Source: an uncultured Lachnospiraceae bacterium (lineage in GTDB: Bacteria > Bacillota > Clostridia > Lachnospirales > Lachnospiraceae). Taken from it: 24,118 bases of DNA. Location of the stretch: NCBI GenBank assembly GCA_949051815.1, contig CARQVR010000050.1, positions 1-24,118 of the forward strand. Direction: 5' to 3'. Below, piece after piece: positions 22,251 to 24,118 of the stretch. Position 1 is the stretch's first letter. The number at the start of each line of letters is the position of its first letter. The notes under the pieces are model-generated. The model did no database searches and was not told the origin of the DNA. It was given only the letters and a program-made list of their open reading frames with translations. The translations under genes and the position numbers were made by a program.

Positions 22251-23906
22251 ATGGCTACAATTATGATCGGCGGAAAAGAGAAACGCTACGAGGACGGCAT
22301 CAAGTATGAGATCATTGCGGAGGCGCACCAGAATGATTATGTCAGCCAGATTGCCCTTGTGACGGTGGACGGCAAAATTCAGGAGCTGATGAAACGGGTG
22401 GACAGGGATTGTGAGCTCGATTTTATCACTTATGCGGATGCCATCGGACATAAGACTTACGTGCGGACGGCGATCATGCTTATGCTGAAAGCCATTAAGG
22501 ATGTGGCGGGCATGGAGGCGGTGGCCGGCGTGAAGGTGGAGTTTGCCATCGGCGCGGGCTATTACTGCGCGTTTCGAAATGGCTTAAAGCTGGACGAAAA
22601 GACCATTGAGAAGGTGAAGGACCGCATGGGCGAGCTGGTGGACATGGATCTTCTTGTGACGAAGAAGGCTTATCCGGCGGCGGAGGCGGTGGCGCTTTTT
22701 GCGGAGAACGGCATGAAGGATAAGGTTTCCCTGTTCCGTTACCGCAGAAGTTCCAATATTAACGTGTACTGTATGGGAGATTATTACGATTATTTTTATG
22801 GTTATATGCTGCCGAGTACGGGCTATATCAGACAGTTTGATCTCTTTGCCTACGAGGATGGACTGATTTTGCTCCTTCCGGATCAGGAGGACCCGGAGAT
22901 TCTGCCGGAGTTTAAGCCGCGAAAGAAGCTGTTCCAGACGCTTCTTGCCACGGGTGCGTGGGGGCGCGACATCGGAATCGACACGGTGGGCGATCTGAAC
23001 AACCAGATCTGCGACGGCAATATTGCGGATATGATACTGGTGCAGGAGGCGCTGCAGGAGAGGCGGATCGGTGAGATTGCCAGAGACATCGCGAGGCGTG
23101 AGGGTGTGAAGTTCGTTATGATTGCAGGGCCTTCCTCCTCCGGCAAGACGACCTTTTCCCACAGGCTTTCCATCCAGCTTCGCACTTACGGTTTAATGCC
23201 CCATCCCATCGGGCTTGACAATTATTATGTGGATCATGACAGGACGCCTTTAGACGAGGACGGCGAGCCTGACTACGAGTGTCTGGAAGCGCTTGATGTG
23301 GAGCAGTTTAACAAGGATATGACGGCGCTTCTGGCGGGAGAGGAAGTACAGCTTCCCACCTTTAATTTCAAGACCGGAAAGCGGGAGTACAGCGGGAAAA
23401 TAACCACGCTTGGTCAAAACGACATTCTTGTCATAGAGGGAATCCACGGGTTAAACGAGAAAATGTCGTATTCCCTGCCGGCACAGAGCAAGTATAAAAT
23501 TTATATCAGCGCGTTAACGACTCTGAACGTGGATGAGCACAACCGGATTCCCACCACGGACAACAGACTGCTGCGCCGTCTCGTGAGGGATGCGAGGACA
23601 AGGGGCGCTTCCGCTGCCAAGACCATTTCCATGTGGCCTTCGGTCAGAAGAGGAGAGGAGAAATATATTTTCCCGTTTCAGGAGGAAGCGGACGCCATGT
23701 TTAATTCGGCCATGCTTTTCGAGCTCTCCGTTCTTAAGCAGTACGCGGAACCGCTGCTCTTTAGTATACAAAAGGGAGAGCCGGGATATCATGAGGCCAA
23801 GAGGCTGCTTAAGTTTTTAGAATATTTCCTCGGGATCAGCAGCGAGGAGGTGCCGAAAAACTCCCTGTGTCGGGAGTTCGTGGGCGGAAGCTGTTTTGAA
23901 GTTTAG
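22251..23906 (+). CDS. TGS/ThrRS-like domain fused to uridine kinase (nucleoside kinase)
   Basis: A 551-residue three-part protein. Residues about 1-60 resemble a TGS domain. Residues about 60-230 resemble the second additional (editing) domain of threonyl-tRNA synthetase, with HKTYVRTAIM, VYCMGDYYD and LPSTGYI recalling the synthetase HxxxH and C-RGPHVPSTG blocks. From about 285 on it is a phosphoribulokinase/uridine kinase P-loop domain with Walker A GPSSSGKTTFS (Lys299), followed by GLDNYYVDHDRTP and VIEGIHGLN. It should phosphorylate uridine/cytidine or a similar nucleoside using NTP. The editing-site metal ligands are only partly kept (His67, Cys174), so tRNA editing is unlikely. AGGAGGG precedes the ATG at 22251. 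Such fusions occur across Lachnospiraceae as 'nucleoside kinase'; the role of the N-terminal part is not established. Confidence 0.88.
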   Translation: MATIMIGGKEKRYEDGIKYEIIAEAHQNDYVSQIALVTVDGKIQELMKRVDRDCELDFITYADAIGHKTYVRTAIMLMLKAIKDVAGMEAVAGVKVEFAIGAGYYCAFRNGLKLDEKTIEKVKDRMGELVDMDLLVTKKAYPAAEAVALFAENGMKDKVSLFRYRRSSNINVYCMGDYYDYFYGYMLPSTGYIRQFDLFAYEDGLILLLPDQEDPEILPEFKPRKKLFQTLLATGAWGRDIGIDTVGDLNNQICDGNIADMILVQEALQERRIGEIARDIARREGVKFVMIAGPSSSGKTTFSHRLSIQLRTYGLMPHPIGLDNYYVDHDRTPLDEDGEPDYECLEALDVEQFNKDMTALLAGEEVQLPTFNFKTGKREYSGKITTLGQNDILVIEGIHGLNEKMSYSLPAQSKYKIYISALTTLNVDEHNRIPTTDNRLLRRLVRDARTRGASAAKTISMWPSVRRGEEKYIFPFQEEADAMFNSAMLFELSVLKQYAEPLLFSIQKGEPGYHEAKRLLKFLEYFLGISSEEVPKNSLCREFVGGSCFEV

Positions 23907-23908
23907 CA

Positions 23909-24021
23909 GTGTGAGAAGTGCTTCTAAAACTCAGCAGCAGAGGCTGCTTCGTTAAGAAGCATCAGATTTGCTTCGCAAATCACTCTCACACGGGAGAATG
24001 CCCAAAATACGGGCATTCTCC
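23909..24021 (+). ncRNA. Structured intergenic repeat element, copy B
   Basis: Same plan as copy A. Outer stem GTGTGAGA (23909-23916) with TCTCACAC (23984-23991). Inner hairpin: GCTTCT/AGAAGC (23920-23925, 23955-23960), AAC/GTT, TC-TC internal loop, AGCAGC/GCTGCT with loop AGAG. Final hairpin GGAGAATGCCC (23993-24003) with GGGCATTCTCC (24011-24021). It has one extra hairpin, GATTTGC-TTC-GCAAATC (23965-23981), where copy A has only GCTGTG. Compared with copy A, changes in stems are matched on both sides (A-T to T-A and A-T to G-C in the outer stem; A-T to G-C and G-C to A-T in the inner; two T-A to C-G in the last). It lies 2 bases after the kinase stop and about 30 bases before the RNase P RNA gene. 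Confidence 0.75.
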
Positions 24022-24052
24022 GCATAGAAGGGATTGGCATATAAAAAACAGG

Positions 24053-24118
24053 ATAAGTGGAATAAATGATCGCGGCTGCACAGACGAAAGGGTGCAGGTG
24101 AGGAAAGTCCGGGCTCCA
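24053..24118 (+). ncRNA. rnpB: RNase P RNA (bacterial), 5' part, cut by window edge
   Basis: GAGGAAAGTCCGGGCTCC at 24100-24117 is the universally conserved 5' core of the bacterial RNase P RNA (P4 strand and neighbouring J3/4). The preceding CTGCAC / GTGCAG pair forms P3, and GATCG matches the expected P2 strand. The exact 5' end is not determined; 24053 is an estimate. The remaining roughly 300 bases, including the partner P4 strand, lie outside the window. No strong promoter is seen; TATAAA at 24040-24045 is the nearest AT-rich -10-like sequence. Confidence 0.92.

Overview
The window looks like a chromosomal segment from a gut-type Lachnospiraceae or related Clostridia (Bacillota). The evidence is a Gram-positive-length RpoD without the large non-conserved insert, a dgt-dnaG-rpoD-trmK order, strong AGGAGG-type ribosome sites, a GerMN lipoprotein, and DUF4125- and DUF6320-like proteins typical of that family. 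Base composition is about half G+C and fairly even. This assignment is inference from gene content; no search was run.

Region 1 (1-12434, + strand) follows the 3' end of a tRNA-Leu gene and its terminator. It encodes what appears to be a complete intracellular phosphorolytic route for N,N'-diacetylchitobiose or a similar GlcNAc disaccharide: a GH94 phosphorylase of the chitobiose type, a phosphohexomutase (GlcNAc-1-P to GlcNAc-6-P), a LytS/YesM-type sensor kinase, a solute-binding lipoprotein, two ABC sugar permeases, a receiver-AraC response regulator, NagB and NagA. The products converge on fructose-6-P. The transport ATPase and a GlcNAc kinase are not in the window and must come from elsewhere. 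A 12-bp-arm palindrome overlaps the predicted -35 of the phosphorylase promoter and is a good operator candidate. A hairpin between the binding-protein gene and the permease genes probably sets their expression ratio.

Region 2 (12435-17131) is accessory. A promoter drives a GerMN-domain lipoprotein and a DUF4125-like protein. Convergent to these, on the - strand, lie a zinc-ribbon membrane protein (DUF6320-like) and a condensation/acyltransferase-fold protein with an HHxxxDG motif. Divergent from those is an HSL-type alpha/beta hydrolase. The last three probably form one functional group of unknown product.

Region 3 (17132-24118, + strand) is a housekeeping macromolecular-synthesis block: dGTPase-like HD protein, DnaG primase, RpoD, TrmK tRNA methyltransferase, a TGS/ThrRS-like uridine kinase fusion, and the 5' part of the RNase P RNA gene at the right edge.

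Two non-coding items stand out. First, two copies of an intergenic structured element (9483-9577 and 23909-24021) share sequence and differ by base changes on both sides of the stems (covariation). A 16-base remnant of its left end sits at the dgt stop codon. Second, a 119-bp MITE-like element with 18-bp terminal inverted repeats, flanked by an 11-bp direct repeat, is inserted just ahead of the uridine kinase gene.
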